Shown here: piece by piece, positions 48,009-59,400 of the stretch
How the letters are laid out: each line of letters starts with the position of its first letter
How positions within the stretch are numbered: position 1 is the first letter of the stretch
NCBI GenBank assembly: GCA_019614645.1
Contig: JABWDB010000001.1
Coordinates: 31,224,269-31,288,268 of the forward strand
Source: Stratiolaelaps scimitus
Taxonomy: Eukaryota; Arthropoda; Arachnida; Mesostigmata; Laelapidae
DNA length: 64,000 bases
Direction: 5' to 3'
Notes under the pieces: generated by a model
What the model was told of the DNA's origin: nothing
Databases searched by the model: none
Seen by the model: the letters and a program-made list of their open reading frames with translations, nothing else
Translations under genes and position numbers: made by a program

Positions 48009-49849
48009 CTAAATCCACATTAACATACATATACACACATATACTTGTATGTATACATATACAGACAGATATATACATATATGAACAACGAACATGACAC
48101 GATAGTTTCGACCGTAGCTCGTCGTGTATTTACAACAAACATCATCTAGAACACCTCGGAATCATTGGCATATCATTGAATCATATTGTGATGTTTTACA
48201 CAATTAGAGCCTTTGCAAGAATGGAAGAGCATTGAAAGTAGGGAATCCATGACAAAATTTCTAATGATTGATATAAAAAATTACAATTTACATATTTTGT
48301 ACCCGAAGATCTCTACCGAGAGACCAGACACAGGCGGACGTCAAATGTTATGGCACTGTCGTTATTTAAAATTTCAAGGCAATGTAATTAGTTATTTCCA
48401 TAAAAACCTCCACTGATTGCTCTGACGATCGTATCTCAATCGGCCCATTTTGGAATTTGAAAATTTTTCCACAAACACACTATAGGTTGTGGCCCGGGTC
48501 GCAATGAAGTTAGCCAATATGGACCTATTCCTGTATTTCTATCTGGTGAACTTTTGAAAGAGCGAATGCACGAGGAGCTAGCTATTAGGCGGCAAACTTA
48601 CCCAAAATGTAGACTGTAATTAAACTATTTTCTATCAATTTAAGAATATGAATAACTGTACAGTCGATGGTTTGGTCGTCAACCAGATTGCTACAATGGC
48701 TACCCCGCCAGGTTCTGGCAGGGAAGCTAAGGTCTGGGTTATATTTCACGACACACTGCGAGTAAGGAAGTGTATATTTTTGCGAACTCATGAATAAATC
48801 TGTTTTTATTAGCTGATATAATATATCTGTTTGTGTACAAGGCGAGATACTGAAAGCCAAGCAGTAGGCGAATATTAGCGCTAAAGACTAATTATTCCAG
48901 GGGTAACGTTGCCGCCATGAAGGGGCCGCATCGAAGCACGAAGAAAAAGAAAACCGGTTGAGGTGATTTAAGATGACTATATTGTGCTTTTAACCCATCA
49001 TCTATAGTACTTGACAATTTACAATTATGACCTAAATAAAGATTATATACTGCTATAAGAATTGGGTTGAATACAAAAACCTTACTGGACCCAGGTAGAG
49101 ACTATTCTCATGTCTCCTCTAGATGAAGGTCGCGATGCGTAAACGTTTCGCGAATTGCTTCGACTGCCAGTGCTGCTAATGGCCGCCGTCGTTGGGTCCA
49201 GCGACATCGAAGTGTTCGTGAATGGAAATCTGCATTTGAATTGAACAGAACGAGTTCAAGGACAAACGTTAAAATGGAAAACTTCGAAGGTGGAGGTCAC
49301 CGGTTCAAACCCACCTCCATCCGAACTCAAATGCCGTCAGCCTATAGGGTTATCTTGCTTTATACCACTCATTTAATAGCTCTAAGCCAGCATAATGATT
49401 TCCAATTCAACTTGTAAACTTGCCACTCGCAAATTGCCTTTTCAGTTCTGTTTTTCTCCCAGAGTAGCGAAGTGTTCATATATCGATAGATATGATATGG
49501 TATGAGCTATTCCAGAACGATACGACCAATCCAAGTATCGAAAGCAGCCAATTCACATAGTTTCCTGTTACCTTCGAGGGGGGTCGGTCTGCGTCGATCG
49601 AGAGTCCGTAAAAACACGTCTTGAATCGATCCTGCGCTCATTGCTAGTTGAACGTACGAGTGCGGGGTTCTGGGGAAACAAACTGTTGGGACCAATCGGC
49701 ATCCTTTCAATAACGCTTCGTTGTATTCATTCACCTATTTAGGTATGCTCCCGTCAGAGAAACAATACGGGCACCGTTTGCCTTAGCGAGTTCGCCTTTG
49801 GAGATTCCTCTCAGGGCATTAACAACGTAATTTAACCACCTTTATTCAA
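48009..49849. other. noncoding DNA with one exon-like frame
   Basis: AT-rich. TA/CA repeats lie at 48025-48080. A tRNA-like B-box (CCGGTTCAAACCC) near 49297 lacks a closable acceptor stem. The minus frame 48585-48860 has no domain. An exon-like frame is listed separately at 49572-49734. Confidence 0.4.
49572..49734 (-). CDS. possible internal exon, unknown gene
   Basis: 163 bp between an acceptor-like CCTAAATAG and a donor-like GTAACA, open in the frame NEYNEALLKGCRLVPTV ... DVFLRTLDRRRPTPLEG. The amino-acid mix looks protein-like but matches nothing I know. The acceptor lacks a good pyrimidine tract. Confidence 0.2.
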
Positions 49850-50101
49850 GTGAAGCTACAAATCAGCTCCGACATGCTCGTTCGTGTCATGGGGTGTGTG
49901 CAATTGTAATGTTGCGCGCATACATTTAACACAATTCGTTACTCATGTAGCACTTGAGACTGTAATGAAATCAAGAATGCAATGTTGATTCATATCGTGA
50001 CGCCTGTGATAAATAAATCTCCGGCATCCGAGCAACCCATTGTCTTTATTTGAAGGAACAATTACAAATTATAGGTCTAAAGTAATCTCTTCAAGAGATT
50101 A

Positions 50102-50375
50102 CCTCACCGTTTCCCCCCTTGCTTTTGAGATCTTAGGCGGGCATGGCCCCCTCACTGCAAACTTCCTCGAAGGGGTCTACCATAGACTGATCCGCGCCAC
50201 CGGGGACAGGCGCGCAGGACCTTTCCTTCTTCAACGACTGTCCCTCGCTGTGCGGACAAGCAATGCCATCACCTTCCTCGGGACAATATCGGCCTCAGCC
50301 CCGGTCCCAGCTAATCACCCCCGCGCCCCCAATAATCCCTAGAAATAATTCTTAATTATTGTATGTTTGAATAAA
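50102..50375 (+). mobile_element. non-LTR retrotransposon 3' end (copy R3) with target-site duplication
   Basis: Carries the tail domain (LAFEILGGHGPLTANFLEG ... LAVRTSNAITFLGT), a C-rich 3' UTR and the end GTATGTTTGAATAAA. It is flanked by 14-bp repeats with one mismatch, TCTTCAAGAGATTA (50088-50101) and TCTTCAAGGGATTA (50376-50389). Duplicate segment B has no insertion at the corresponding place. Confidence 0.85.
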
Positions 50376-50410
50376 TCTTCAAGGGATTATGTTAGAAAAA
50401 ATATTTTTTT

Positions 50411-50758
50411 CTTGAGGTTTACGAAAATTTATTTACACATGCCAAACGTATGCGTATCGTTATTTGCAAATCGTTTTTGAGCATGTTCGAACGGCCCAAT
50501 TTCCTCAATCGGTGTCATATATATGAACCAAGGAAGAAGAGCGTTTAAACAAAATAAGCAAAAGTGGTCCCAAGAGCCTTTAGTTCAACAAGACTACCAG
50601 GCAACCGATCGTGATAACTCTTGTCATTGTTGTTATAAAGTAGTGTACCATCACAGCGCGTCTTTCGTTGAAGTTCTTACCTAGTGCTTTTTTACCCTAC
50701 AATTATTATCTATTGGGATGTGTGTTTTTTAACCTAACTTGAACAAACTGCTAAGCAT
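50411..50758 (-). pseudogene. decayed copy of the minus-strand ORF at 62284-62580
   Basis: The minus strand starts MLSSLFKLG and then hits TAA, where the intact copy reads MFNSLFRVTG. Further stops follow, and similarity continues to the region matching FEQVRKQFANSF. The copy in segment A is therefore broken while the one in segment B stays open. Confidence 0.55.
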
Positions 50759-50984
50759 TCCGAAGTTGTACCGATGCGCTACATGTATATATTTCGTAGT
50801 GTACGTCTCCTTTCTCTAGATCAATCCTGTATTGAGGCCTGCGATGGAAAATCAGCCGAGGCCCTGCTGAGAATCAAAGGAATAGATCAATCTAGTCAAA
50901 ATAAATACTATCTCACCGACCGCTTATTTTGGTTTTCCGTCCCATCAGATGTTTTTAATAAAACCACTGTGCAACCATCCCCGG

Positions 50985-51296
50985 CTACGCGGTAGCGCGT
51001 GCGGAGCGGGCTGAGGAGCTACGCCGCACTGCAAGCGACCCACCTCTTTTCCCCCCTTGCCTTTGAGACATTGGGCGGGCACGGCCCTCTCACTGCGAAC
51101 TTCCTCGAAGGGGTCTACCATAGGTTGATCCGCGCTACCGGGGACAAGCGCGCAGGCTCTTTCCTTCTGCAGCGCCTGTCCCTCGCTGTGCAGAGAGGCA
51201 ATGCAATCGCCTTCCTCGGGACCTTGTCGACCTCACCCCCACCCCCCCATAATCCCTAGACATAGGACTTGCTAACTACTGTATGTTTGAATAAAT
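50985..51296 (+). mobile_element. non-LTR retrotransposon 3' end (copy R4)
   Basis: Reads VARAERAEELRRTALQATHL and then the tail PLAFETLGGHGPLTANFLEG ... LAVQRGNAIAFLGTLSTSPP. It is followed by CCCTAGA, an AT-rich 3' UTR and GTATGTTTGAATAAATAA. It keeps slightly more of the helical lead-in to the tail than R3. Confidence 0.8.
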
Positions 51297-52384
51297 AAGT
51301 CAGGTTTATACTGTTTCAATAGAACTGCTAGATTTGCGTCGTGAAATAATCTGGACCCATGCCCAATCCATTGTAAAAGTTTCGTACCAGATCTTCTGAG
51401 GGTGGCGAGACCTCAGCCGACGTATCGGGTCCCCGAAGACTGTTGTTATGGGTCGCCTTTTATCGCATTGCATATTGGGTAATAGCTACATCTATCCTTG
51501 CATTTCTAGTTAATGCATAGCCGAGATCCAAAAGGTCGACGCATATGCCCTCCACCTGAATGCGCTTCTTACAGGGGAAATTAACGCAGATCCAACTGTT
51601 GGAAATGGTCTACGAGTGAACAATTTATCAGAACGACAGAGTTGATTTCGACTGCGTGCATTTTGAGATTTTTATCAAAAGCTTTTGACCGCGTAGGCCA
51701 TAGCCGTTTGATCTTCAAACTAAATCAGCCCAAAGTGACCAAAAAACAAAGCATTGAAGGGGTGCGAACTTATCTTACAGCCAGGAAGTTCTGATAAATA
51801 ACATGATGAGCTTTGAATCGTTCCCATCAGAGGTGATGTGTGGAGTCATTACATGTTTGTGTTGTACTTACAAGACAAGTTTTCGGATGGCGTAATGCTT
51901 AAGCCATACAGCATAAAGGCGATATTAGGTTATACGTGTGTCCCTACTGTTGCTTTCAGCTGTAGTACAATCATCAGATGTTTTATTGTAAACGAACTCG
52001 ATTTATATCTCGGACTGCGCGAGAAGCACAGCAATCCGTACGTCACGGAGCGAGTATAAAATAAAGCTTTTTTCCTGGTCTTGGATTATCTTTCACTATT
52101 CATTTTCATCTCCCGTAACAATTTTGCATAAGAAACTTGTAGTATCTTACCACGCCCTGCCTGCTTCATAGCTAACGGCAACAGTAATCAATCGATGAAG
52201 CTTCGACGTGTAAAGAGCTTGCCTGTTTATTTGCAGTCATTTTTATACCTATCGAGTATAACACCATCCTCCATCCGTTAGCGCCACTCGGTAGCAACTC
52301 TGCCCTTTTGGTCGATCGTAGCGACCTCAATGTTCTCGTTGGCGTGTCATTCTATTTACTATAAAACTGTTCCTTCGAGCCCGA
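51297..52384. other. noncoding DNA with an old LINE remnant
   Basis: Apart from the reverse-transcriptase remnant at 51640-51860, nothing recognisable. The plus frame 51838-52059 partly overlaps that remnant. Confidence 0.5.
51640..51860 (+). mobile_element. remnant of a LINE reverse transcriptase
   Basis: With a frame change near 51687, the plus strand resembles IKAFDRVGHSRLIFKLNQP (motif A region) and then YLTARKF ... NNMMSFESFPSEV (finger/palm linker). Stops and frameshifts show it is dead. Confidence 0.55.
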
Positions 52385-52515
52385 TAGAGTAGTCGCGCAC
52401 CTGCCTTACAACAGGAGGAGACTCGTTGGTGCACGGGTTCGATTCCCATCGTTGCACATTTGCATTTGGGGTCCGCCTAACGAAAACCAAATGGTGAGAC
52501 CATTAGGCCAAAGGC
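52385..52515 (+). mobile_element. SINE with clear tRNA-like head
   Basis: GTAGTCGCGCACCTGCCTTA, GGTGCACGGGTTCGATTCCC (B-box) and then GCACATTTGCATTTGGGGTC and CCGCCTAACGAAAACCAAAT. This copy best shows the tRNA origin of the family. It abuts the truncated mariner at 52520. Confidence 0.65.
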
Positions 52516-52519
52516 ATCT

Positions 52520-53049
52520 TCATTGAGACATCCACTTTCCGTCCTTTTGAACCTTTCCTAGCGCATATAGGCGTCTCTCTATAGTTGAATGGGCTATTCC
52601 CAACTGAGCCGCAAGCTCTCTAGTTGATTGGGCCTCGTTTTCGTTCAAGAGATTCAGCAATTTGTCATCGTCTGTCTCTCGTGGCCGTCCAGAACGTTGC
52701 TTGTCATTCAAATCAAAATCTCCAGCTCTAAAGCGCTTAAACCAGTTTCGACAGACTCGGTCTGATACTGCGGATTCCCCCTCCACTTCACACACAACCC
52801 TCGTGGTCTCAGCTGCATTTTTTCCAGCACGAAAATAGTGAAGAAGGCAATGTCGGATATGCAAGCTTTTATTCTCCATATTCGATCACTTAGGTAACTC
52901 TGCTAGTGTAGCCAGCCAACATAGCCAGCAGTTTCCCTGATGCGGAAATGATTCGAACAGAAGCCCGCCAAATTTAAATCGCATAGCGTCTATTTTTGTG
53001 AAACCACACAGCTTAAAAGTAGGCGGAAATTACTTATCGGCCAACCTAA
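52520..53049 (-). mobile_element. truncated mariner with intact N-terminal DNA-binding ORF
   Basis: The 5' inverted repeat (minus strand TTAGGTTGGCCGATAAGTAA, next to TA at 53049) precedes an ATG at 52879. The 119-aa frame is the paired helix-turn-helix domain of mariner transposase: HIRHCLLHYFRAGKNAAETT ... FKRFRAGDFDLNDKQRSGRP ... TRELAAQLGIAHSTIERRL and GKVQKDGKW. The family is about 345 aa long. The catalytic DD34D domain and the 3' repeat are missing, cut where the SINE sequence begins. Confidence 0.85.
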
Positions 53050-54112
53050 TAGAATATAATACAATGCGCGTATGGTGTTGTACATATATCTATTAAATAA
53101 TACTATATTCCCAGAAACTCTGGCATTGTAATAATACCGTATGTTTAATATATAGTGCATAAATTGATAAATAGGAATTATTTCTCATCAAACAAAAATT
53201 ATGTTGGGACTCATAGCAGCTATCTAGAAATCCAGCCTGCCGTGGCTGGCCTAAGGTTGGTGCGGAAAAATATATGGGAACCTTTCTACCGCCAACAAAA
53301 AACCGCTCTCTCTACCTTTTAGTTATGAAGTATATCGAAGTTTAGGGACGGTGCAGACTTCATCTACAACTGATCTCCACCAGCATCCGGTGAACGATGT
53401 GCCGTTCCAGATTAAGCCATCGCTTCTCTATATTTGTGTGAAGGACAAGTTTATCGTTTTTTTTTCGTAATCACCCTATTATGACACTCTGATATAAGTT
53501 CATGCTTGATTTAACATATTACAATTACCGTATTTAATAGGTATTCTTTGGATTCAAGTTATTCGTCGAAGGAGAGTATTTACATCAAAATACGACCCCT
53601 CCAAGGGGCCTTAAAGCAAAAACAACCTACAGCAGCGGAACGACCCGTATAATGCCGATTAGCCTGTCATCACTTGTTTTTATCGGCCCAATTCGTCTAT
53701 TATTTGTCTCATTAGCGTTCTCATGGGGCTCGCCACCCGTTCCGGGGCGCGATAGCATCCTCCTCAGCTGAGATAATATCAGCACGGTTAGCTTTCGAAG
53801 GTACAACTTTGCCCACAGCCAACTGTCGTGATGAACTGGCGCTTCGAGCAGAGATATCTGCTCGAAGCTTCAAGATCTGCAAGGATACTTGGCATCAATG
53901 GAATTATCGCTTCAAATGAATCCAGCGTGTACTAATCGACAAGAGACAAGTTATTGCTAATTTAGATTAATCTCCATTAATAAGGGTTAGCATCCAATAA
54001 TCGATTGTGTTGTAAGTGACATTTGTTTTGTCTGATATCGTCAATATTATTACCCACTCGCACTAATCTTGTACAATAAGAATTCGATTGTCCTGTCTTA
54101 GTCTCTGTGCAG
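53050..54112. other. upstream flank of the IR gene
   Basis: AT-rich. Contains a hairpin at 53841-53868. A 39-codon frame at 53652-53771 (MPISLSSLVFIGPIRLLFVS, hydrophobic, signal-peptide-like) could belong to an IR first exon, but no good donor joins it to the exon at 54113. A mariner-like phrase (AAGGTTGGTGCGGAAA) lies near 53254. Confidence 0.4.
53841..53868. repeat. perfect hairpin, 12-bp arms, 4-base loop
   Basis: GCTTCGAGCAGA and its exact reverse complement flank GATA. Confidence 0.85.
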
Positions 54113-54360
54113 AGCAAAGCAGACTTCCTGCAAAGCAGACGAGATTTGGCACGGCTCTGATATTCACTCGTAAAGCGGCACTCGTTTTGAGAGTGGACAG
54201 AAGACTCTATCTGAGAAGCCTTCTATCGTTCGGCACAAGACCAGCAGCTCATTTCCTAGGGTTCAGTATGGAGTGTACCAGTTGCTCCATTGTGCTTCCC
54301 AAAGCGATTGATGGTAACGAAACTCTAGACGATGGTGTTCTTCGCATTGCCGGATTTTCG
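54113..54360 (+). CDS. IR gene, exon A
   Basis: 248 bp, acceptor CTCTGTGCAG, donor GTACGA. It begins in the third part of a split codon (phase 1), so at least one earlier exon exists. It encodes the segment before S1 and ends LRIAGFS, the first strand of the ligand-binding lobe. This is the least certain exon of the eight. Confidence 0.65.
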
Positions 54361-56427
54361 GTACGATTCGGTCGCACAGATGAGAAGTTAACCGAGTCAT
54401 GAGGGCGAATTTAGTTCGAGGAAAGTGTCATCTAAAATCATCGTTATCCCTTAAGAAAGCCAGAGTTCGTTTAAGTTGTCTAAATTAATTAATGAAATCA
54501 AATGTTTGTATAATAACAATTGAACAATTTGGTGATAATACACTCTTACTTTTACCCTATTTTTTTAATCGAGAACTTAAGCATTGTAAAATTGCAGTTC
54601 CGAAAATAAACCGCAAATGTTATGTTATGTTAACGGAAGACTGAGTTCATTGTGAGTTTTGAGGACTATTCTTGCCCTATGTCAATAGGGGATATATAGT
54701 CATTAATGCGTATCTAATGGTGAGGCTTGATTTAAGACCAATTCTATAAGATCGTGATCCTCACGCTTCTCCGTTGTAGGGAGCTACAAACGAAATCATT
54801 ATGCCTAAGATGACCAAACACTCCATTTCATCAGATGACAAGGACATATCATATTAGATTTGTATCCTTTCAAATTGGACTGTCTGGGTGCAACCAGTCG
54901 AAGAGTGTCATTTAATATTCAAATAGTGTCTTTGTGTGACGACATTTTTCAATGCAAATAGTTCCCGCCGTTCATTCAGTGGACGGACCTCGGAGATGGC
55001 ACAATTCGCCTAGAAGGGCCCTTTGTAATCTTCGTTACCACGATATCCCGCTTTCTCAAGGCAAGGTAAGTGCGCAACCCAAAGGCATATTCAGCGTGTG
55101 CTAAACGTTTGTGGAAATAATTAGGAAAGTTAATAGACAACGTATCATTGTTTTTCCATAGAGGTAGACATCCAATGGACTAATAATACTGTAGAGTAAC
55201 GAGAAACTATCTGTTGAGGATAATCTGACTGACTGTGTTCTACGAACGGCTGAACATGGTATAGCGCTCAGAGCAGAGAACAACGTCAGCCCAGTAGTGG
55301 GGTGATTACTCCATATTTGTGCAGCAATCATAGACGAACTATGACAAATCAGTTGTCTGATGTTGTTCTAGAGTGGCAGCACAAGCATTAGCATTTTCGG
55401 CAGACGTCGCAATCTCCCTTGTAAAGTAAGCGTTCATTTTTTCTTCTGGCTAGAATACCCGTACCAGGCAGCACACGGAACGCATATTAGGTATCCTCAC
55501 CTAGTCACCAGGTTAAAATAGTTGAACATCTTTTCTAGTCAAGGATGATTGTTTTTGAAGGATTATAAGATCATTGAAAATGTGCATATCCTCGGATCTT
55601 GTGAATCGTGATAATGCATTTCCAGACCAGTGGCCGCCAACCCTGTGGGGATGGCCTTCGGTTTGCCCCAAAAGAACGGGACGTTCGACGGTGTCTTGGG
55701 TTATATACAGCGAAAAGTCAGTGCATCCACTTAACGACAATTATATAATGAAATTGGCGAAGTTCTTACTAATGTTCTGATACAATTTATAGCAAGTTCA
55801 TTCGAGCTATGTGAATGGGTATAGCACCCAAATTCGACTTAGATGTAATGGTTAGTGAATTTAGATTAAGGACGAACATGAGGGCCGAGAGAGTGATTTT
55901 ATGTTTAACCACCGAAGTGAGCAGAATCGATTCGAAGGAAAACGCAATTTTAAATAAAATTAATTGATTATTTTCCTCGAATGTTTTCAGTCAACCAAAT
56001 CATTACTTAATTTCTATCCATTGACACGGGGTGATACGTTGTCCACCGAAACAGACATTGGTTACAACATGAGTTGACTCAGTTTACTATATATAAATAT
56101 ATAGAAATATTATTTAATATTCAAACATACAATAATTAGGAATTATTTCTAGGGATTATTGGGGGGGGGGGATTAGCTGGGACCGGGGCTGAGGCCGACA
56201 TTGTACTGAGAAAGGCGATGGCATTGCCTCTTTGCACAGCGAGGGATAGTTTACTATATAGAATACGTCTACCCCATTCATGTGAGAGTGTTCAGCACAA
56301 ATCGTTGTGTACCAAAATCACACTTGGTGACAATACCATACGCTCTAATGAAAATAGCGAAATATTTAGATTTTTATTATGATTCCAATGTTTTATACAA
56401 ATTTTATTTACTGAATGAACCGCGCTA

Positions 56428-56462
<35 letters not shown>

Positions 56463-59400
56463 GATTTTGTGATAGGATAGATAAGAGGACGACCACCAGT
56501 GTCGCCTATAGTCTAACTGAAAACGATAACATAGGCCCTGCGATAGCTTATTCTGTATTCTTGCATGCTTCGCGCTTGTACCGATCGCACTTGTCGTCGG
56601 TGGACGACAAACAATTAGAAGGCGGATATTTTCGCAGCCCTGTCAGCTCCAAATCTTGCACGTGATGGATACTTCGATTACCACACTCCGGTTTCAATCG
56701 AGGAAATCCGCCTTGTTACCATCAAACCTAGTTCGTTCATCGATCCGTGGGGTTTCGTAAGCGCGTTCGAGCCCACTGTTTGGTAGGTGGAAACTGACGT
56801 GTGAGTTGTGAATTCGAAAAATATATTATAAGATATTGAAAGTATAATTGTCTTGTATGAACGTGCTTGAAAGCACAGTGGCTCATGTAGAAGGGCGCTA
56901 GAATGTCAACAATAGTGCTGTCCCAAGCGTCAGTCCGCAGCGTCGAGGCCCTACGGCCCCCTTGCGCAAAGGATACCGGCAGGGCGGAGGACCCTTGCGA
57001 GCGCGTGGAGACCATGTCGGCGACCGACCTGAGCGAGGCGGCAAATGTAGCAAATGTCAATTAAACGGTGAACGCTGGGGATGCTGAGACCATTCGAAGC
57101 AGACCGACTGGGTAGCGTCCGAAGACTTCTTGAGACAACGATTGACAGGGGGCCGGCTGGCGTTTTCCGTAAGAGGAACGCCGATGAGCTCAAGTGATGG
57201 CCTCGGGTTAGGCGGCATCTTGGTAGCAAGCGCTGTCGGGGCGAGGGTTTAAGGAAAATACCTCACACTTCGCGGGGTTGAGGGCAAAGCCGATGGAACC
57301 CTCGTAGTCAAGCACTCGCTGGACGTCGGAGGCGACAGTCGCCGGATCGCCCGTCAACGTTTTATGTTGACAACATCCACATACCACAGCTAGGGGCGGG
57401 CCTGAAGAAAGCAATGAGCGGCCACAGGTCTAGGCAGAAGAGCCGGGTCCCCCTGCTGAATCCCACACACGGAGCTGAGGACAGCTTGGTCTGGCATGGT
57501 CGTTTATTACCAGAATATAAGTTATTGACCTGCTCATGAGGGGCATTTGTAACAACTAAACACAATGAATCTCAAGTGTATGTTTTTATCACTGCTAAAA
57601 TTATACCACCGATGTTAAATACCGCTGAGACCAGATGACTTATCCATAAAGCCGTCTGTGAATGATAGATATATATTTAATCAAACATATAATTCAATTC
57701 AATTCAATTATTTCTTTATGGAATGGCGAAATATTACAACGCTTAAGTTCTCGTATTAAAAAATAAGATAAAAAGAGCGATCACCAAAGCATTCCACAAG
57801 GTTCTTCGAGGTGACATACCGTCAAAACATATCACAAAGTCATATTGAACAAGATAATTACAAGTGGTTTACTGGATTTGGTTCAAATAAGATTTTAGCC
57901 TTTTTTTTATTTCGAAAGCAAATTTCTTAACACAGGTGAGAGACCGAATCTTTCTAGGCAAAGAACCCCAGATTGACGGCAAGCGATAAGCGAGAGTATG
58001 GCGGCTTGATTCTTTGATAGCCAGAGGTGTCATGAACACTGTCGCTCTACGAGCAGTTCGTTTGGTGCAGGCTTTCATCGGAAGAACAGCGTCTGTAGGC
58101 ACAATGCCCTTGTGTATCTTGAAAGCAAGAAGAGCGACGTGAAGTGAGTAAATGTCGTCAGCGAAGGAAGGTCGAACTTCACTAGGACGTCTGCAACCGA
58201 GTCTCTTCGAGTTTTACCAGTAATAGCTCGGAGCGCGTCATTCTGTATAATTTCCCCTCTCTGAAGTTCATTTTTGTAGCCTTCACCCCAGACTGATATA
58301 CCATAGCTGAGTAGAGGGACAAGAAGGGCTTTGTAAAGGTACACCAAACCTTCTGTAGGGACTCCAAGCTCTCTAAGTCGACGCAAAGAGGCTACTACAG
58401 CGTAGCACTTTGGCAATACGGAACTTAAATGATCCTTCCATCTGAGCTTTTCGCTCAAAACCAAGCCCAGGCATCTGACCGTAGGAGACCACTGCATTTC
58501 AATATCACAGACGCAGTTGGCCGATCGCCATGTTCCGTTGTGGTGAACGAAACAGAGCTATATTCGTTTTGCTTGCATTAATGGCAAGACAGAAACCCTC
58601 AAACGTTTTTACGATGACGTCTACTTTACGAAGCGCCTCAGAAATGTCCTGTTGTGCCCTTTCCGGCCGCACGCGAAACAACAGAGTGGTGTCATCCGCG
58701 TAGGCGATTGTTTTACAAAAACCATCTTTATCAATTTTCCGTAGAATAAAATTTATGAGTATTATAAACATGTACGGTCCAAGAATGGGGCCCTGCGGTA
58801 TCCCTAAGTTAACCTCTTCCCATGTAGATTCTACCAGACCAACTTTTACTGCTTGTCTTCTACCGGTGAGGTACGAGAGGAACCAGTTTACCACCATATC
58901 GGAGCAGCCAGCATAGGCTAGGGCTTCAAGAAAGAGGGTATGCGAGAGACAATTGAACGCGGCTGATACATCAAGGAATACACCGAGGCGAAGATTGTTC
59001 AGTTCAATAGAATCATTGATTTCTTGCCGTAGATGCGCTAAAGCCAGCTCGGTCGAACGTCTTCTACGAAACCCAAATTGAGAAGGGGAAAAGAAATTAG
59101 TCGAATCCAAATGAAGTTCGAGTCTCCGCTTCGCCAATTTCTCAATTACCTTAGATAAGTAGTCTACAAGAGAGATTGGCCGATAATTCCCTGCTAATTT
59201 ACGGTCACCCTTGTTTTTGAAGAGGGGTATTATAGAAGCATCTTTAGGTTGGCGGGGAAACACTCCACCCTCAAAAGATACGTTGACGATGTGTGCTAAT
59301 GGCCGTGCAAGATGCTCTGATGACAACTTCAACAACCTATTCGGTAAACCTAGAGCTCCACAACTCCAGGTGGCCTTCGTCGACTACATTGCCGACTGGA

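Larger units (their letters stand above)
49850..50795. repeat. duplicated segment, copy A
   Basis: Aligns in the same orientation with 62035-62620 (copy B). Shared phrases include CTACAAATCAG, ACACAATTCGTT, CCCATTGTCT, TTGCAAAT(C/T)GTTTT and AACAAACT. Copy A is longer because retrotransposon R3 inserted at 50102-50375. The two copies flank the IR gene. Confidence 0.75.
55066..56618 (+). other. IR introns B-C and C-D
   Basis: 55066-55625 (560 bp) holds nothing recognisable. 55717-56618 (902 bp) holds retrotransposon end R5 and a TA tract (56431-56460). Confidence 0.7.

Noticed and set aside
49280..49320. Possible tRNA gene (CCGGTTCAAACCC)
   Set aside because: Only a B-box-like phrase; no cloverleaf could be drawn.
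53700..53930. Plus-strand frame ending CKDTWHQWNYRFK tested as an IR exon
   Set aside because: Reads like protein but has no usable donor before its stop, and it spans the perfect hairpin at 53841.
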